A DNA stretch of 7,020 bases from CAZJUO01 sp964549245 (GTDB lineage Bacteria; Patescibacteriota; Patescibacteriia; UBA10025; JAHIVO01): NCBI GenBank assembly GCA_964549245.1, contig CAZJUO010000066.1, positions 1 to 7,020 on the forward strand, written 5' to 3'. The notes under the pieces are model-generated. The model did not search any database and was not told the origin of the DNA. It saw only the letters and a program-made list of their open reading frames with translations. This document shows positions 5,439 through 7,020 of this stretch, piece by piece. Position 1 is the stretch's first letter; the number at the start of each line of letters is the position of its first letter. Both the position numbers and the translations under genes were made by a program.

Positions 5439-6368
5439 ATGAATAAAACTACGGGTTATACCAAATCTTTATACATTTTACCTTTTGACCACCGCTCTTC
5501 ATTTACAGCCAAGCTGTTCGGATGGACAGGTGAAATTTCAGACCAGCAAAAACAAGCAGTAAGTGATTATAAAAGAATTATATTCCAAGGGTATGAAAAA
5601 GCGATTTCGCAGTTGGATAATAATGAGGAAACAGCAATTTTAGTTGATGAGCAGTTTGGTGATGAAATTCTACGTTCAGCTCAAGAAAAAAAGTACCACA
5701 TATGTTTACCAGTAGAAAAAAGCGGACAGCAAGAGTTTACCTTTGAGTTTGGTAATGATTTTGGCGTTCATATAGACAAATATCACCCATTATTTGTTAA
5801 AGCTCTGATACGGTATAATCCGGAAGGCGACCAAATATTAAATAGCCGCCAGGTTAAAAAATTAAAACAACTTTCTGACTTTGCGCATGAAAACAATTAT
5901 AAATTAATGATCGAATCGCTGGTACCGCCAACCAAAAGGCAGTTAGCCAGCGTTGACGATGATGTATATCGTTACGGAAGAGAAATTCGTCCGACCATGG
6001 CTGAAAAAATGATTGCCGAGCTGCAGGCTGGCCGAGTAGCTGTTGACGTGTGGAAAATTGAGGGCTTTGATAAAACGGCCGCTTACGAAAAAATCGTGAA
6101 ACAAATCCGTTTAGGAACGCGTGATAATGTTGGTTTGATTATTTTAGGCCGAGGCGAGGACGCCGCCAAAGTTGAGCAGTGGCTGCAAGCTGGGGCGGGC
6201 GTCAATGGCGTTATCGGTTTTGCTATCGGACGGACGGTTTTTTGGCAGCCGCTGGTTGATTACCGTGATGGTAAAATAGACAAAGAGCAAGCGAGCGCCA
6301 AAATTGCAGAAAAGTATTTGTATTTTATTAATCTGTTTAAACAGGCGCAACAAGCTAGACAGTTATGA
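5439..6368 (+). CDS. DUF2090 class I aldolase-like protein (IolC C-terminal domain family)
   Basis: A 309-residue stand-alone protein matching the DUF2090 domain, best known as the C-terminal part of some IolC proteins of myo-inositol catabolism, where it is annotated as a 2-deoxy-5-keto-6-phosphogluconate aldolase. Family signatures: LYILPFDHRSSF (11-22), ILVDEQFG (67-74), PVEKSGQQEF (91-100), KALIRYNPEGD (121-131), ESLVPPT (159-165), VDVWKIEGF (202-210), LGRGED (236-241) and GFAIGRT (260-266, a likely phosphate-binding loop). K206 in VWKIEG is the best Schiff-base lysine candidate, by analogy with the KVE strand of LacD-type class I aldolases; K121 is the alternative. There is no fused kinase domain and no inositol gene nearby. 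Instead it directly follows rpiB, rpe and transketolase, the position that transaldolase often occupies, so an aldolase or transaldolase role in that pathway is inferred. The start has no ribosome binding site; the stop overlaps rdgB by 4 nt. Confidence 0.85.
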   Translation: MNKTTGYTKSLYILPFDHRSSFTAKLFGWTGEISDQQKQAVSDYKRIIFQGYEKAISQLDNNEETAILVDEQFGDEILRSAQEKKYHICLPVEKSGQQEFTFEFGNDFGVHIDKYHPLFVKALIRYNPEGDQILNSRQVKKLKQLSDFAHENNYKLMIESLVPPTKRQLASVDDDVYRYGREIRPTMAEKMIAELQAGRVAVDVWKIEGFDKTAAYEKIVKQIRLGTRDNVGLIILGRGEDAAKVEQWLQAGAGVNGVIGFAIGRTVFWQPLVDYRDGKIDKEQASAKIAEKYLYFINLFKQAQQARQL

Positions 6369-6961
6369 AGCTCGTCATGGCCACTCAAAATCCGGGAAAG
6401 TTGAAAGAAATGAAAACATTGCTTAGTGGAATGGATATTACTGTTGTTAGCGCTCGCGAGGCGGGGGTAAGTGAGGAGGTCAAAGAAGACGGCCATACAT
6501 TTGAAGCCAACGCCCTGAAAAAAGCCGTTTACACAGCCAAAAAGACAGGTTGTTGGGCGGTGGCTGATGATTCTGGTCTGTGCATCAAGGCCCTAGACGG
6601 CCAGCCGGGTGTATATAGCGCACGTTGGGCCGGTAAAAACAGCACTTCACGCCAGAAACTGCAGCATGCGCTCAAGGCAACCAAGCATGTCCCGGCAGGC
6701 AAGCGCCAGGCTTATTTTGGCAGTGCCTTGGCTTTAGTCAGTCCGCGAGGGGGCAAAAAAATATTTACAGCTAGGTTGTATGGCCGTTTAACCACCGCAC
6801 CCCGCGGTAAAATGCGGTCCCGACTGCCGTATGATTCTATTTTTGTTCCTACGGGTTTCAAAAAAACATTTTCGGAAATGAGCGACCGACAAAAAAATAA
6901 ATTAAGCCATCGCGGTAAAACATTTAATCAACTGAAAAAGTATTTGAAAAATATTTTATAA
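6365..6961 (+). CDS. rdgB: RdgB/HAM1-type non-canonical purine NTP pyrophosphatase
   Basis: A 198-residue house-cleaning enzyme that hydrolyses dITP, ITP and XTP to monophosphate and pyrophosphate, keeping deaminated purines out of DNA and RNA. Family motifs in order: ATQNPGKLKEM (6-16), EDGHTFEANALKKA (41-54), VADDSGL (66-72, the metal and catalytic acidic pair D68/D69), GQPGVYSARWAG (79-90) and EKN/SHR-type KNKLSHRGKTF (177-187). The length matches the usual 190-205. One motif is unusual: where most members have GGFGYDPIF, this protein reads SRLPYDSIF (152-160), keeping Y156 and D157 but replacing the stacking phenylalanine with L154. The ATG overlaps the stop of the aldolase gene in an ATGA (6365-6368), so it belongs to the same operon and is probably translated by coupling. 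Its placement with pentose phosphate genes may only reflect shared housekeeping expression. Confidence 0.93.
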   Translation: MKLVMATQNPGKLKEMKTLLSGMDITVVSAREAGVSEEVKEDGHTFEANALKKAVYTAKKTGCWAVADDSGLCIKALDGQPGVYSARWAGKNSTSRQKLQHALKATKHVPAGKRQAYFGSALALVSPRGGKKIFTARLYGRLTTAPRGKMRSRLPYDSIFVPTGFKKTFSEMSDRQKNKLSHRGKTFNQLKKYLKNIL

Positions 6962-6981
6962 AATATATTTTTACAAAACAC

Positions 6982-7010
6982 TTTACTATTTTAAAAAAAT
7001 ATGCTATACT
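6982..7010 (+). promoter_or_regulatory. strong sigma-70 promoter with extended -10, facing off the right edge
   Basis: TTTACT (6982-6987) and TATACT (7005-7010) are exactly 17 nt apart, and a TG at 7002-7003 one base before the -10 makes it an extended -10 promoter. Transcription would begin near 7017. It is the best promoter match in the window and should drive a gene that starts beyond the right edge. No gene is visible in 6962-7020. Confidence 0.72.
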
Positions 7011-7020
7011 GTAATCGTAC

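Noticed and set aside
6951..6970. Palindrome ATATTTTATAAAATAT with a following T run as terminator of the rdgB operon
   Set aside because: The stem is entirely A-T and overlaps the end of the coding region; it would be too unstable to be a convincing terminator.
1..7020. CRISPR array, tRNA, rRNA, insertion sequence or toxin-antitoxin pair
   Set aside because: No regularly spaced direct repeats, cloverleaf-like sequence, rRNA-like segment, transposase or toxin-like small gene pair was found on reading both strands.

Overview
The window is a dense, entirely plus-strand stretch of bacterial chromosome with nine genes, overlapping or tightly packed, and no minus-strand gene that I believe. TGA serves as a stop codon (for example at the ends of the Nudix, transketolase and aldolase genes) and tryptophan is TGG, so a standard code applies. 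Three traits point, by inference only, to a Candidate Phyla Radiation (Patescibacteria) or similar small-genome bacterium: small divergent versions of housekeeping enzymes, almost no Shine-Dalgarno sequences, and 4-26 nt overlaps or 4-5 nt gaps between genes. Use of TGA as stop argues against the code-25 lineages (Gracilibacteria, Absconditabacteria). No mobile-element gene, CRISPR array, tRNA or rRNA was seen.

Left part (1-2488). An inositol-monophosphatase-family phosphatase (67-861) sits behind a plausible promoter with almost no leader. The gap after it (862-973) holds two inverted, REP-like hairpins, each with a GTAG foot. Next come a Nudix hydrolase (974-1444) and, overlapping it by 26 nt, an AlkD-type DNA alkylation repair glycosylase (1419-2117). 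A 93-residue protein of unknown function with beta-grasp (MoaD/ThiS/ubiquitin-like) features follows at 2150-2431. It is the only gene here with a strong Shine-Dalgarno sequence. A clear intrinsic terminator closes this block (2447-2488).

Right part (2489-7020). A second transcription unit carries non-oxidative pentose phosphate enzymes: ribose-5-phosphate isomerase B (2536-2979), ribulose-phosphate 3-epimerase (2967-3599), a one-chain transketolase of about 610 residues resembling the animal type (3605-5434), and a DUF2090 class I aldolase-like protein (5439-6368). The last gene, an RdgB/HAM1 house-cleaning NTP pyrophosphatase (6365-6961), overlaps the aldolase gene by 4 nt. A strong extended -10 promoter at 6982-7010 points out of the window toward a gene beyond the right edge.

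How the genes fit together: RpiB and Rpe interconvert ribulose-5-P, ribose-5-P and xylulose-5-P, and transketolase shuffles two-carbon units among sugar phosphates. The partner normally needed is transaldolase. None is present; the DUF2090 aldolase-like protein occupies its place. The main hypothesis from this window is that the DUF2090 protein does the three-carbon chemistry of this pathway, as a transaldolase substitute or as a fructose/sedoheptulose-bisphosphate aldolase. RpiB and Rpe also have changed residues at positions normally conserved for substrate or metal binding, so the pathway here may be chemically or structurally non-standard. Nudix, AlkD and RdgB form a loose theme of nucleotide-pool and DNA damage control.
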